Shown here: positions 8,817 through 17,861 of the stretch, one piece after another
How the letters are laid out: each line of letters starts with the position of its first letter
How positions within the stretch are numbered: position 1 is the first letter of the stretch
Assembly: GCA_937926445.1 (NCBI GenBank)
Contig: CALBAK010000030.1
Span: 1 to 48,496 of the forward strand
From: an uncultured Alphaproteobacteria bacterium
Lineage (GTDB): Bacteria; Pseudomonadota; Alphaproteobacteria; Geminicoccales; Geminicoccaceae
Length of the DNA: 48,496 nt
Direction of reading: 5' to 3'
Program-made: the position numbers and the translations under genes
The notes under the pieces: generated by a model
The model's input: the letters and a program-made list of their open reading frames with translations, nothing else
What the model was told of the DNA's origin: nothing
Database searches by the model: none

Positions 8817-9869
8817 ATGACCTTTAAGAAAATCCTGTTGGGGACGTCCGCGCTGCTCGGTGCGGGCCTGCTGGCCACCGCCTCCCCGGCTTCGGCGCAG
8901 CAGGGTCCGGCGGTGAGCCCGGGCGGCAAGCTCGACGTCACGGTGACCGGCTTCGCCCGGTTCCTGTGGGTCGCGGGTGACGTGAAGAAGCGCTTCGGCG
9001 GTCAGCAGAGCTCGAGCGACTTCCGCAACGACACCGAGGTTCACATCGTCGCTCGCGGCAAGGACGAGAGCACCGGTCTGCGCTACGGTGCGACGGTCGA
9101 GTTCGAGGCCGACACGAACCGCAACGACAACACCGACGAGACTTGGATCATCCTGGGCGGCAGCTTCGGCGAGTTCCGTTTCGGCGACGAGGACGGTGCT
9201 TCCGATCTGATGAAGCTCGGCGCTTTCACCCTCGCTGCCGGCACCGGCGGTATCGACGGTGCAGTCGACCTGCCGCGCCTCGTGGCGGGTGTGAACACCG
9301 GGGATGCCACCAAGATCATCTACTTCTCGCCGCGGCTGGCCGGCTTTCAGCTCGGCGTGAGCTACACGCCGGACGCAAAGAGCGGCGGCGACAATCTCGC
9401 CGTGACCAATGTCGACGCGGCCAAGGACGTCGTCGAAGCCGGTCTGAACTGGGTGGGTGATCTCGGCGGAGTCGGGATCAAGGCCGGTGTGATCGGCCAC
9501 ATCGGTGACTCGACCGATGGCGACAACAAAGAAGATTTCTGGAAGATCTATGGTGGCGGTGTCGTGAGCTTCGCCGGCTTCTCGGTCGGCGGCGGCTTCG
9601 GCAAGCAGGACGTCTTCGGCAACGAGATCAAATGGTTCAACGCGGGTGCCGCGGCCACCCTCGGTCCGGCGACCCTCTCGGTCACCGGCGGCAAGGTGCT
9701 CGATGCCGACGACGGGATCGAAACCAAGGGTATCGTGGTGAGCGCTACTCTCGGCATTCTGCCGGGTGTGACTCTCGACGGCGATCTCCTGTTCTTCGAC
9801 AAGGCGGGCATTGGTGGCAACTTCGACGACGGTACCGTGGGATTGGTGCGCCTCGGCGTGGCTTTCTGA
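8817..9869 (+). CDS. Porin, second copy of a tandem pair
   Basis: 350 residues. Signal peptide MTFKKILLGTSALLGAG... with an ASA cleavage site before QQGPAV, then a beta-barrel pattern ending VRLGVAF. Start ATG 8817 is preceded by GAGGAG at good spacing; an in-frame ATG seven codons upstream is less likely. Nearly every strand block has a counterpart in the upstream porin, while loops differ (for instance the region after DEDGA and the segment around 9490-9540). Codon use is less extremely GC-rich than in neighbouring genes, as often seen in highly expressed envelope genes. Two hairpins follow its stop. Confidence 0.87.
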   Translation: MTFKKILLGTSALLGAGLLATASPASAQQGPAVSPGGKLDVTVTGFARFLWVAGDVKKRFGGQQSSSDFRNDTEVHIVARGKDESTGLRYGATVEFEADTNRNDNTDETWIILGGSFGEFRFGDEDGASDLMKLGAFTLAAGTGGIDGAVDLPRLVAGVNTGDATKIIYFSPRLAGFQLGVSYTPDAKSGGDNLAVTNVDAAKDVVEAGLNWVGDLGGVGIKAGVIGHIGDSTDGDNKEDFWKIYGGGVVSFAGFSVGGGFGKQDVFGNEIKWFNAGAAATLGPATLSVTGGKVLDADDGIETKGIVVSATLGILPGVTLDGDLLFFDKAGIGGNFDDGTVGLVRLGVAF

Positions 9870-9882
9870 CTCGTAACACCTG

Positions 9883-9930
9883 GCCGCCTCGAGGCGGCTC
9901 TGATGCGCGGCGGGCCTTCGGGCCCGCCGT
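9883..9930 (+). terminator. Double hairpin terminator after second porin
   Basis: GCCGCC-TCGA-GGCGGC (9883-9898), then GGCGGGCC-TTCG-GGCCCGCC (9909-9928), a perfect 8-bp stem with a stable TTCG loop, followed by GTTGCGTTTC. The second hairpin is a good intrinsic terminator for a strongly expressed gene. Confidence 0.65.
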
Positions 9931-10036
9931 TGCGTTTCGGCACTTCGGGTACCCGCGATCGGGGATGCGACCGGCCTGCCACTCCTCAGACCGGTCGCTC
10001 CGTGCTAATCTCTCGCGTGGGTAGAAGGGTCGGAGC

Positions 10037-10699
10037 ATGTCCGGACGCGGTATCGTCGGACTGGTCGTGGGCGCGCTGGTCGTCGCGACGGGTGCTGCGG
10101 CGGCCGAGCTGCGCGCCGGTGGTGTGCTCTCCGCTGGCGGCGCGGTGTTGATGTTGCCCGATGCGCCGTACGGCCGCAGCGTGGCTCCCGCTCTCGACGC
10201 ACCGGACCTCCGCTTCGGCTTCACGCCGCGTGCCGGCTCGAGCCTGCTCCTGGACACGGGAGAGGGGGCGGGCGGTGTACTGGACCTTCGGGTGGGCGTC
10301 GCTCCGGCGGCGGCCGGCCTCGGCCGCCTCGACGGGCTCGGCCTCGCTGCGCTCGGCACATCGCTCGGGGCACCGGTCGGTGACAGCGGCTCCGGGCTCG
10401 CCATCGGTGGGGCCCTCGCCTGGTCGGGCTGGACCATCGGCGGCAGCTACGCCACGGGCCTGTTGCCGCGTAGCGAGCTCGATCTGTGGACGGGCCGGGT
10501 GGGCTACGGGCCGGTTGCCGCCCGGCTCGGTTACGGTCAGGAGGCGGTTCTCGGGCGAGTCGAGCGCGAGCTGTGGCTTTTCGGCACCGATCTGGCGGCG
10601 GGCTCCTGGCTGACCCTCGAGGGTGATCTCGCGGTCACCACCCAAGTCGATCGCGAGCCGACCACGGTCGGCCGGATCGGTCTGCGCCTGAACTTCTGA
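10037..10699 (+). CDS. Predicted outer-membrane beta-barrel protein of unknown function
   Basis: 220 residues. Signal peptide (GIVGLVVGALVVATGAAAA) then Gly/Ala/Leu-rich chain with alternating short strands and a C-terminal aromatic residue (GRIGLRLNF), which suggests a small outer-membrane barrel. I do not recognise the family. It follows the two porins on the same strand and is closed by its own perfect hairpin, so it seems to be its own unit within an outer-membrane cluster. It could be a divergent, shortened porin relative, but no block is clearly shared with them. Confidence 0.6.
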   Translation: MSGRGIVGLVVGALVVATGAAAAELRAGGVLSAGGAVLMLPDAPYGRSVAPALDAPDLRFGFTPRAGSSLLLDTGEGAGGVLDLRVGVAPAAAGLGRLDGLGLAALGTSLGAPVGDSGSGLAIGGALAWSGWTIGGSYATGLLPRSELDLWTGRVGYGPVAARLGYGQEAVLGRVERELWLFGTDLAAGSWLTLEGDLAVTTQVDREPTTVGRIGLRLNF

Positions 10700-10700
10700 G

Positions 10701-10728
10701 AGCCGCCGCGGCCACGAGCGCGGCGGCT
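10701..10728 (+). terminator. Hairpin terminator after the barrel protein
   Basis: AGCCGCCGCG (10701-10710) pairs perfectly with CGCGGCGGCT (10719-10728) across an 8-base loop, one base after the stop codon. There is no T-tract, so it may slow or stop transcription, or protect the 3' end. Confidence 0.5.
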
Positions 10729-10801
10729 GGCGCGCTGCGCCGGCGGTGCTAGGATCGCGTCGCGTCGCGGGACGGCGCGGGACGAGCGGGCTACGGGTGG
10801 G

Positions 10802-11365
10802 ATGAGCGTGGAGTGGCGTGGCGGGCGGCTCGCTGCCGCCGTTCTGGTGACGGCGCTGCTCGCCGGCTGTGGCGGCGAGGCGCAGGTTCCCGACTGGACA
10901 CCCTACGACCCGAGAGACCAGGCGCGCCGCGAGCGCTACGGCACGGTCACTGGCAGCGACGGCATCACACTTTTCAGTACCGGCCGGCGCGGTAGCGATC
11001 AGGCGGCCACCCAGGGCGGTGCCGGCGGCGGTGGCGGCGGGATCGGCGTCAACGCCTATCTCTGGCGGGCGAGCCTCGAGACCCTCGACTTCATTCCGCT
11101 TCTTTCGGCCGACCCGTTCGGCGGGCTGATCATCACCGACTGGTACCAGCCGGCCGAGGTCGGCGACGAGCGCTTCAAATTGCAGGTCCTGATCCGCGAC
11201 GTGGCACTCCGGGCGGATGCCGTCCGAGTGTCGGTGCTGCGCCAGCGGCGAGACCCGCGCGCCGGCTGGGTCGACGTGCCGGCCGACCCGCGTACGGCGA
11301 CCGAGCTCGAGGACAAGATCCTCACCCGCGCCCGACAGATCCGTATCGCCAGCTCCGGCGGCTGA
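10802..11365 (+). CDS. DUF3576 lipoprotein
   Basis: 187-residue predicted lipoprotein: short hydrophobic leader with lipobox ALLAGC giving Cys23, a Gly-rich linker (about residues 73-82), then the conserved DUF3576 body beginning IGVNAYLWRASLETLDFIPL, with DPFGGLIITDWY. DUF3576 proteins are almost always encoded directly before leuS in alphaproteobacteria, as here (57-base gap), and are thought to act in the envelope; the molecular role is unknown. The lptE two genes downstream hints at an outer-membrane link, but that is inference. Confidence 0.85.
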   Translation: MSVEWRGGRLAAAVLVTALLAGCGGEAQVPDWTPYDPRDQARRERYGTVTGSDGITLFSTGRRGSDQAATQGGAGGGGGGIGVNAYLWRASLETLDFIPLLSADPFGGLIITDWYQPAEVGDERFKLQVLIRDVALRADAVRVSVLRQRRDPRAGWVDVPADPRTATELEDKILTRARQIRIASSGG

Positions 11366-11422
11366 GCCCAGAGCGGCGATCGCCGCGACCGTCCACGTCG
11401 TCCGTTCCCGAGCCGAGGTTCG

Positions 11423-13981
11423 ATGAGCCGCTACAATTTCCGTGCGAGCGAGGCCAAGTGGCAGCGCATCTGGGACGAGCGGCGGACCTTCGTTGTCCGC
11501 GCCGACCCGAGCCGGCCCAAATATTACGTGCTCGAGATGTTCCCCTACCCCTCGGGCCGCATCCACATGGGCCACGTGCGCAACTACACGCTCGGCGACG
11601 TGGTGGCGCGCCTCAAGCGGGCGCAAGGCTACAACGTGCTGCATCCCATGGGCTGGGACGCCTTCGGCCTGCCGGCGGAAGGGGCGGCCATCCGCCGCGG
11701 CGTCCACCCCAAAACCTGGACCTGGGGCAACATCGCGGAGATGCGGGCCCAGATCCGCTCCATGGGACTGTCGATCGACTGGACCCGCGAGTTCGCGACC
11801 TGCGATCCGGCCTATTACAAGCACGAACAGGCGATGTTTCTCGCGATGTACGAGCACGGGCTGGTCTATCGCCGAGAGAGTTGGGTGAACTGGGACCCGG
11901 TCGACCAGACGGTGCTCGCAAACGAGCAAGTAATCGACGGCAAGGGCTGGCGCTCGGGAGCGCCGGTCGAGCGGCGCAAGCTCGCTCAGTGGTTCTTCAA
12001 GATCACGGCCTACGCAGACGACCTTTTGGCCGCCCTTGATCGCCTCGAGCGCTGGCCGGAAAAGGTCAGGCTCATGCAGCGCAACTGGCTCGGCCGCTCG
12101 GAGGGTGCCCGCATCGCCTTCGAGATCGTGGGGCGCAGCGACCGGCTCGAGGTGTTCTCGACCCGGCCCGACACGCTCTTCGGCGCGTCCTTCATGGCGC
12201 TCGCCCCCGACCATCCGCTCACGAGCGAGCTCGCCGCTCGCGATCCGGCCCTTTCCGCCTTCGTCGCCGAGTGCCTCAAGGGCGGCACCTCCGAGGCCGA
12301 GCTCGAAACCATGGAAAAGCGCGGTTTCGACACGGGCCTGCGCTGCCGCAACCCGGTCTTCCCCGAGCGGCTCCTGCCGGTCTACGTCGCCAATTTCGTG
12401 CTCTCCGAATACGGCACGGGTGCCATCTTCGGCTGCCCCGCCCACGACCAGCGCGATCTCGAGTTCGCCCGCAAATACGGCCTGCCGGTCCTGCCCGTGG
12501 TCCTGCCCGAGGGTGCGGATCCTTCGACCTTCGGGATCGGCGCCGAGGCTTATGTCGGCGACGGACGCTTGTTCAACTCGGGCTTCCTCGACGGGCTCGA
12601 CGTGCCCGCCGCGAAAAAGCGGGTCGTGCAGGAGCTCGAGCGGCTCGGTGTGGGCCGCGGCGAGGTCACCTGGCGCCTTCGCGACTGGGGCGTGTCGCGT
12701 CAGCGCTACTGGGGCTGCCCGATCCCGATGATTCACTGCCCCGCTTGCGGGGTCGTGCCCGTGCCTTCGGAACAGCTGCCGGTGCTGTTGCCCGAGGATG
12801 TCGACATCACGGGCGCCGGCAACCCGCTCGACCGCCATCCGACCTGGAAACACACGAGCTGCCCCCGCTGCGGCGGGCCCGCCCAGCGCGAGACCGACAC
12901 CTTCGACACCTTCGTCGAGAGCTCCTGGTACTTCGCTCGCTTCTGCGACCCGAAGAACCCGGACCGCCCGTTCGACAAACAGGCGGTCGCCTACTGGCTG
13001 CCGGTCGACCAGTACATCGGTGGCATCGAGCACGCCGTCCTACACCTGCTCTATTCGCGCTTCTTCACCCGGGCGATGCGCGATTGCGGCTATCTCGACA
13101 TCGACGAGCCGTTCGCCGGCCTGTTCACGCAGGGCATGATCACGCATCAGACCTACCGCGACGAGCAGGGGAACTGGCTCGAGCCCAAGGAGGTGGTGAA
13201 GGACGAGACGGGCGAGCTGCGCACCCGCGACGGCCGCAAGGTGATCGCCGGCCGGGTCGAGAAAATGAGCAAATCCAAGCTCAACACCGTCGATCCCTCG
13301 GAGATCATCGAATCCTACGGCGCCGACACCGCACGGCTCTTCATGCTCTCCGACAGCCCGCCCGAGCGCGACCTCGAATGGACCGATGCCGGCATCGACG
13401 GGGCCTGGCGCTACCTCAACCGGCTCTGGCGCATCGTCGACGAGCGGCTTTCGCTCCTGCCGCCGCCCGGCACGCCGCTAGCCGAGGAAGGCCTCGCGGG
13501 CGCGGATCTGGCGCTTTTCCGGCTCCTCCACCGCTCGATCGCCCAGGTCACCGACGCCCTCGAGCGCTTCCACTTCAACAAGGCGGTGGCACTCGTCCGC
13601 GAGCTCACCAACGGCATCGAGGATTATCGGGGCGGCAACGGCGCACTCCTGCGCCGGGCGCTCGAGACCTTCGTCCGCCTGATCGAACCCATGACCCCGC
13701 ATCTGGCCGAGGAGCTCTGGGAGCGTCTCGGGCATCGGACGCTCCTCGCCGACACGCCCTGGCTCGCGGCCGACCCGGTCTTCCTCGTGGAGGATTGCGT
13801 CACCCTCCCGGTCCAGGTCAACGGCAAGCGCCGCTCCGAGATCACCGTCGCCCGCGGCGCCGATACTGCCACGATCGAGGCGGCAGCCCTCGCCGACCCG
13901 GCGGTACTCAGGGCGCTCGACGGTCGCAGCCCGAGGCGGGTGATCGTGGTGCCCGACAAGATCGTCAATGTCGTGGCCTGA
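11423..13981 (+). CDS. leuS: Leucyl-tRNA synthetase
   Basis: 852-residue class I synthetase charging tRNA-Leu. HIGH-type motif [11 protein letters not shown] at residues 41-51, zinc-finger-like Cys pairs in [10 protein letters not shown] and CPRCGG, editing domain around 220-420, and KMSKS at 614-618. Length agrees with bacterial LeuRS. ATG 11423 opens [14 protein letters not shown], a normal N-terminus. The 3' end overlaps lptE by 14 bases, and lptE overlaps holA by 4, so the group is likely one operon. Confidence 0.98.
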   Translation: MSRYNFRASEAKWQRIWDERRTFVVRADPSRPKYYVLEMFPYPSGRIHMGHVRNYTLGDVVARLKRAQGYNVLHPMGWDAFGLPAEGAAIRRGVHPKTWTWGNIAEMRAQIRSMGLSIDWTREFATCDPAYYKHEQAMFLAMYEHGLVYRRESWVNWDPVDQTVLANEQVIDGKGWRSGAPVERRKLAQWFFKITAYADDLLAALDRLERWPEKVRLMQRNWLGRSEGARIAFEIVGRSDRLEVFSTRPDTLFGASFMALAPDHPLTSELAARDPALSAFVAECLKGGTSEAELETMEKRGFDTGLRCRNPVFPERLLPVYVANFVLSEYGTGAIFGCPAHDQRDLEFARKYGLPVLPVVLPEGADPSTFGIGAEAYVGDGRLFNSGFLDGLDVPAAKKRVVQELERLGVGRGEVTWRLRDWGVSRQRYWGCPIPMIHCPACGVVPVPSEQLPVLLPEDVDITGAGNPLDRHPTWKHTSCPRCGGPAQRETDTFDTFVESSWYFARFCDPKNPDRPFDKQAVAYWLPVDQYIGGIEHAVLHLLYSRFFTRAMRDCGYLDIDEPFAGLFTQGMITHQTYRDEQGNWLEPKEVVKDETGELRTRDGRKVIAGRVEKMSKSKLNTVDPSEIIESYGADTARLFMLSDSPPERDLEWTDAGIDGAWRYLNRLWRIVDERLSLLPPPGTPLAEEGLAGADLALFRLLHRSIAQVTDALERFHFNKAVALVRELTNGIEDYRGGNGALLRRALETFVRLIEPMTPHLAEELWERLGHRTLLADTPWLAADPVFLVEDCVTLPVQVNGKRRSEITVARGADTATIEAAALADPAVLRALDGRSPRRVIVVPDKIVNVVA

Positions 13982-14483
13982 GCCGTCCCGCCGGGCGCTC
14001 CTCGCCCTGTTCGGCTCGTCGGCGATCTCCGGCTGCACGTTGACACCGCTGCACGGTCCCGGTCTCGGCGAGCGAGTGAATCCGGCGCTCGCTGCGATCG
14101 AGATCGACGCCCCGCGCAACCGGCTCGGCCAGATCTTGGCGAACGAGCTGCGCCGCGAGCTCGACCCGGCCGGCCTCGCGCCGCCGCCGCGGCACACGCT
14201 CGTCGTCCGCATCGAACTCGAAAAGAGCCCGCTCGCCGTCCAGCTCGACGACGTCACGACCCGGTTCGATCTCACCCTGGCCGCCCGCTTCGACCTCGTC
14301 CGCAAGGCCGACGGCCGGATCCTCTACCGCTCCGCCGTCCGCCGGGTGGCGAGCTACAACGTCGTGCGCGCGCCCTACGCCACGCTCGTCGCCGAGCAGG
14401 ACGCCGAACGGCGTGCGGCCAAGGAACTCGCCCGCGAGATCCGCACCCGCCTCGCCGTCCAGTTCGCGGGCGGCGCGGCGTGA
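13968..14483 (+). CDS. lptE: LPS assembly lipoprotein LptE-like
   Basis: 171 residues. Lipoprotein leader with SAISGC placing the lipidated Cys at 23, followed by TPLHGPG, where alphaproteobacterial LptE usually has a similar F/L-P-L-Y segment. The family sits inside the LptD barrel and helps place lipopolysaccharide in the outer leaflet. Sequence is weakly conserved, so the call rests on the lipobox, the length and the leuS-lptE-holA order. ATG lies within the end of leuS. Confidence 0.8.
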   Translation: MSWPEPSRRALLALFGSSAISGCTLTPLHGPGLGERVNPALAAIEIDAPRNRLGQILANELRRELDPAGLAPPPRHTLVVRIELEKSPLAVQLDDVTTRFDLTLAARFDLVRKADGRILYRSAVRRVASYNVVRAPYATLVAEQDAERRAAKELAREIRTRLAVQFAGGAA

Positions 14484-15511
14484 GGCTGCCGGCTGCCCGG
14501 GTCGAGGCCTTCCTCGACCGACCCGACCCCTCGATCGGACTCGTCCTGCTGTTCGGCCCCGATGCCGGCCTGGTCGCCGAGCGGGCCGGCCGGATCGGCC
14601 GCAGCGTCGTCGAGGACCTCGCCGACCCGTTTCGGGTGAGCGAGCTCGAGCCCGACCGGCTCAGGAGCGAGCCGCAGCGGCTCGCGCTCGAGGCGCAGGC
14701 ACTCTGTCTCCTGGATGGCCGCCGCCTGGTCCGGGTGCGCGGTGCCGACGACGGGATCACGAAGGCGGTCGAGCTCCTGCTCGGCCTCGAGCGGATCGAA
14801 GCGCTCGTGGTGATCGAGGCGGGCGATCTCGGACCCTCCTCGAAGTTGCGGCAAGCGGCCGAGAAGTCGGCCGCTGCCGCAGCGATCGGCTGCTGGCCCG
14901 AGGGCGAGCGCGAGCGCGCCCACACGATCCGCGTTCTCCTCGCCGAGCACGGCCTCGAGGCCGAGCCCGAGGCGCTCGCTTTTCTGGTCGAGCAACAGGG
15001 TGCCGATCGCGGCGTGTTGCGCGCCGAGGTCGAGAAGCTCGCGCTTTATCTGGGCCCCGAGGGCGGCCGCACCGTGCGCTTGGCCGACGCCGCCGCGGTG
15101 GTCGGTGAAGGGGCGGCTCTCGCTCTCGACGATGCGGTGCTCGCCGCCCTCACGGGCGACGCCGGCCGGCTCGAGCGCGACCTCGCGCGGTTGCTCGCCG
15201 CCGGCGAGGAGCCGGTGCGGATCCTGCGGGCCACGAGCACCACGCTGCTCCGCCTCCTGCGGCTGCGCGCCGAGGTCGAACGCGGTGCGAGCATCGAGGC
15301 GGCCCTCGCCGCCGCCCGCCCGCCCGTGCATTTCCGCATCAAAGGCCGGCTCGCGGCGGCGCTCGCCCGCTGGCCGAGCGAGCGGCTCTCGGCCGAGCTC
15401 GCCCGCCTCGTCGAGGCCGAAAGCGAGCTCAAACGCACCGGCCGACCGGCCGGCCTCTTGCTGCGGCAGGCACTGGCTGTCCTTGCCGACCGGGCGGCTG
15501 TACTGGGCTAG
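14480..15511 (+). CDS. holA: DNA polymerase III subunit delta
   Basis: 343 residues; delta subunit of the clamp loader, which opens the beta clamp for loading onto primed DNA. Begins with LFGPDAGLVAERAGRI, the normal start region of the AAA+-like domain, and contains the helical C-terminal collar region (LARLLAAGEEPVRILRA ... RALRL-type pattern). Overlaps lptE by four bases and ends in TAG. The three-gene overlap suggests joint expression with leuS. Confidence 0.92.
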   Translation: MRLPAARVEAFLDRPDPSIGLVLLFGPDAGLVAERAGRIGRSVVEDLADPFRVSELEPDRLRSEPQRLALEAQALCLLDGRRLVRVRGADDGITKAVELLLGLERIEALVVIEAGDLGPSSKLRQAAEKSAAAAAIGCWPEGERERAHTIRVLLAEHGLEAEPEALAFLVEQQGADRGVLRAEVEKLALYLGPEGGRTVRLADAAAVVGEGAALALDDAVLAALTGDAGRLERDLARLLAAGEEPVRILRATSTTLLRLLRLRAEVERGASIEAALAAARPPVHFRIKGRLAAALARWPSERLSAELARLVEAESELKRTGRPAGLLLRQALAVLADRAAVLG

Positions 15512-15539
15512 CGTCCGCCCGCGGCGGGCGGGCGAGAAC

Positions 15540-15610
15540 GCGCGGTTCGTCTCAGAAACCGCGCATCGTCTCAGAAAAAAAGACCCGGAGGCCGGAGGAC
15601 CTGCCGGGTC
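15540..15610 (-). terminator. Minus-strand intrinsic terminator with repeated element, no obvious minus-strand gene
   Basis: On the minus strand GACCCGG (15610-15604) pairs with CCGGGTC (15588-15582), followed at once by seven T (15581-15575). Just beyond lies a second perfect hairpin, GCGCGGTT/AACCGCGC (15540-15564). The 11-base string CGTCTCAGAAA occurs both in that loop (15548-15558) and beside the T-tract (15567-15577). The whole is a textbook terminator reading leftward, between holA and the monooxygenase gene, both on the plus strand. A small RNA or short lost gene from 15611-15800 is possible. Confidence 0.5.
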
Positions 15611-15801
15611 CAATCCGCCGCCTCGGACGGGTCCGAAAGGCGGCTCTCGGGCCAAACCGACGGCCGGGAGGTCCGGCACACGCCGCGGACCCGCCGACCT
15701 GCGATCCGCTGCCGCAAGCCCTGTGCCACATGCCCGAGCTCGGCTAGCTCGGCCTCCGAGGCGGGCGCCGTGGGGCGCGCTGATCGAGGTGCGGGCAGCC
15801 G

Positions 15802-17031
15802 ATGGGCAAGGAGCAGGCAGTGACGAGGGAGCCGCTCGGGGTCGATCTCGCGATCGCCGGCGGCGGGCTGACCGGGCTCGCTCTCGCCGCGGCCCTGGGC
15901 CGGGCCGGTGCCGAGCTCGCGGTGATCGAGCAGGCACCGCTCGCCTCTCTCGTCGAGCCCGAACACGACGGCCGGGTGACAGCGGTCGCGCGCGGCAGCC
16001 AGCGCTTCCTCGCGAGCCTCGGGGTCTGGCCGGCGATCGCGCCGGATGCCGAGCCTATCCTCGAGATCCTGGTGGGCGAGGCCGGCAGCCCCTTGGGCGT
16101 CCGCTACGATCATCGCGAGGTCGGCCGCGAGCCCTTGGGCTGGATCGTGCCCAACCGCACGCTCCGCCTGGCGCTCCAGACGGCGGTCGCGGAACTTCCG
16201 GCCGTCACGGTCCTGGCGCCCGCGCGGATCGCCGCGCTCGAGCCGGGGCCCTTCGCGATCCGCCTCGGCCTCGAGGACGGTAGCGCGGTCGAGGCCCGGC
16301 TGCTCGCGGTGTGCGAGGGCCGCCTTTCGCCGACCCGCGAGCTCCTCGGCATCGCCGACCGGCGCTTCGACTATCGCGAGCTCGCCATCGTCTGCACGCT
16401 GCGCCACGAGCGGCCGCACCACGGACGGGCGGTCGAGCGTTTCTTTCCCGACGGGCCCTTCGCCGTCCTGCCGATGCCAGGCCGCCGCTCCTCGATCGTC
16501 TGGGCGCTCGAAGCCGGCAAGGCGGCGGCGATGCGCGCCCTCGACGACCGCGCCTTCGCCGCCGAGGTCCAGGAGCGGTTCGGCGATCTCTTGGGCGGGA
16601 TCGAACTCGAGGGCCAGCGCTTCTACTTCCCGCTCCTCCTGGTCGAGGCCGAGCGGCTCGTGAGCGAGCGCGCGGCCCTCGTGGGCGACGCCGCGCGCGG
16701 CATCCACCCGATCGCGGGTCAGGGCTGGAACCTCGCGCTGCGCGACGTTGCGGCTCTCGCCGAGGTCGTGGAGGAGCGCCTGCGCCTCGGCCTCGACCCC
16801 GGCGATGCGGCCGCGCTCGAGCGCTACGCCGCCTGGCGGCGCTTCGACGGGCTCGCCCTCGTCTCGATCTGTCACGGTATCGAGCGTTTGTTCTCGAACG
16901 ACATCGAACCGCTCCGCCTGTTGCGCAATCTGGGCCTCGCCCTGGTCGAGCGGCTGCCGCCCGCCAAGCGCTTCTTCATGCGCCACGCGATGGGCCTTTT
17001 GGGTGAGCTGCCGCGTAGCATGCGCGGCTGA
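15802..17031 (+). CDS. UbiH/UbiF/Coq6-family FAD-dependent monooxygenase
   Basis: 409-residue class A flavoprotein hydroxylase, probably hydroxylating the ring of a ubiquinone precursor. N-terminal nucleotide-binding motif LAIAGGGLTGLALAAALG, and the second FAD motif GDAARGIHPIAGQGWN close to residues 295-310, the signature of the UbiH group. ATG 15802 follows a GAGGTG; a GTG six codons later with AAGGAG before it is an alternative start. Which ring position it acts on cannot be told. It stands alone, with a 290-base gap behind and decayed DNA ahead. Confidence 0.88.
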   Translation: MGKEQAVTREPLGVDLAIAGGGLTGLALAAALGRAGAELAVIEQAPLASLVEPEHDGRVTAVARGSQRFLASLGVWPAIAPDAEPILEILVGEAGSPLGVRYDHREVGREPLGWIVPNRTLRLALQTAVAELPAVTVLAPARIAALEPGPFAIRLGLEDGSAVEARLLAVCEGRLSPTRELLGIADRRFDYRELAIVCTLRHERPHHGRAVERFFPDGPFAVLPMPGRRSSIVWALEAGKAAAMRALDDRAFAAEVQERFGDLLGGIELEGQRFYFPLLLVEAERLVSERAALVGDAARGIHPIAGQGWNLALRDVAALAEVVEERLRLGLDPGDAAALERYAAWRRFDGLALVSICHGIERLFSNDIEPLRLLRNLGLALVERLPPAKRFFMRHAMGLLGELPRSMRG

Positions 17032-17861
17032 GGCGCCACTCCTCCGGCTAGCGCCTGGTGCGGCGGCAACGCCGACCGGCGGCGGGAGGCGGGCCGTGCT
17101 AGGCGAACGGTGGCGGACGTCGCGATCGCGCCGCGTCTCGGCGCCGGCTGCGACTGCTTCGCCGGCGAGCGCCTCGCGCCCCGGCGGTTCACCGGTGGGC
17201 TTCGGCGCGAGCGGGGCGCTCGCGCATCCGTCGGCACCGACCGCCCTCCGGCCGGTCGGCTTCGCCCGCGAGAGCGGCGAGACCATCGCACCCGGGCGGA
17301 TGCTGCCCCACGGCGCTCGTTCCGGCGGCCGCTCTGGGCGTTCTGCTCCTACTCGCCCCGGGGCTACGGCCCCGTCTTCATCGAGCACGACTGGCTGTTC
17401 CTCGCGCACCCCTGGGCCTGGCGCCGCGCTACACCTTGGAGGATGCAGACCTCGTCATGGCCGAGGCGGTCCGGACCCTCTCGAGAAGGCGGGCGGACCC
17501 CGGGCCAAGGAAGTCCCGGTCGTCCGCTCGGTCCGCGAGGCCGTCACTTCCCCGATCGCCCGGCAGATCCGGGAGACCGGCCGTTGCCGAGCTCGGGCGC
17601 GATCGAGGCCGCGCTCGGCCGGCTCGCCGGCGAACGCGCCCCGCCCGACCCTGCCGGAAGCCGCATCACGATCGATTTCGACGCCCCCAGCCCGGGCGTG
17701 GGCGCCGACCTCGTACCGCCCCGAGCCCGCGCCGCGTGCGACCGTGGACACCGGCACCGCCGTCCCATCCGCAGCCGCCTCCGGCGGGGGCCGGGGCTGC
17801 ACCGTGCCCGGGTTCCTGCTACGAGAGACGAACGACCGTTCGCCCGCGAAGGATCCCGACC
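17032..17861 (+). other. 830-bp stretch without an intact gene, probably decayed coding DNA
   Basis: No frame stays protein-like for long. Short pieces read as if once coding but in different plus-strand frames: an Ala/Leu-rich hydrophobic run near 17326-17370, YTLEDADLVMAEAVRTLSRR near 17431-17490, a segment with VVRSVREAVTSPIARQIRET near 17518-17580, and GAIEAALGRLAGERAPPDP with ITIDFDAPSPG near 17590-17700. I read this as the remains of one or more genes with several frameshifts. No family recognised. Confidence 0.4.

Noticed and set aside
11423-13981. Possible alternative genetic code (TGA or TAG as sense)
   Set aside because: Most intact genes, including leuS, guaB and the porins, end in TGA at family-typical positions, and several others end in TAG. 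The in-frame stops sit in genes that mostly carry additional damage.
15571-17409. 612-codon minus-strand open frame over the monooxygenase gene
   Set aside because: Glu/Arg/Gly/Ala-rich shadow of the UbiH-type gene with no motif; it extends at both ends into noncoding DNA.
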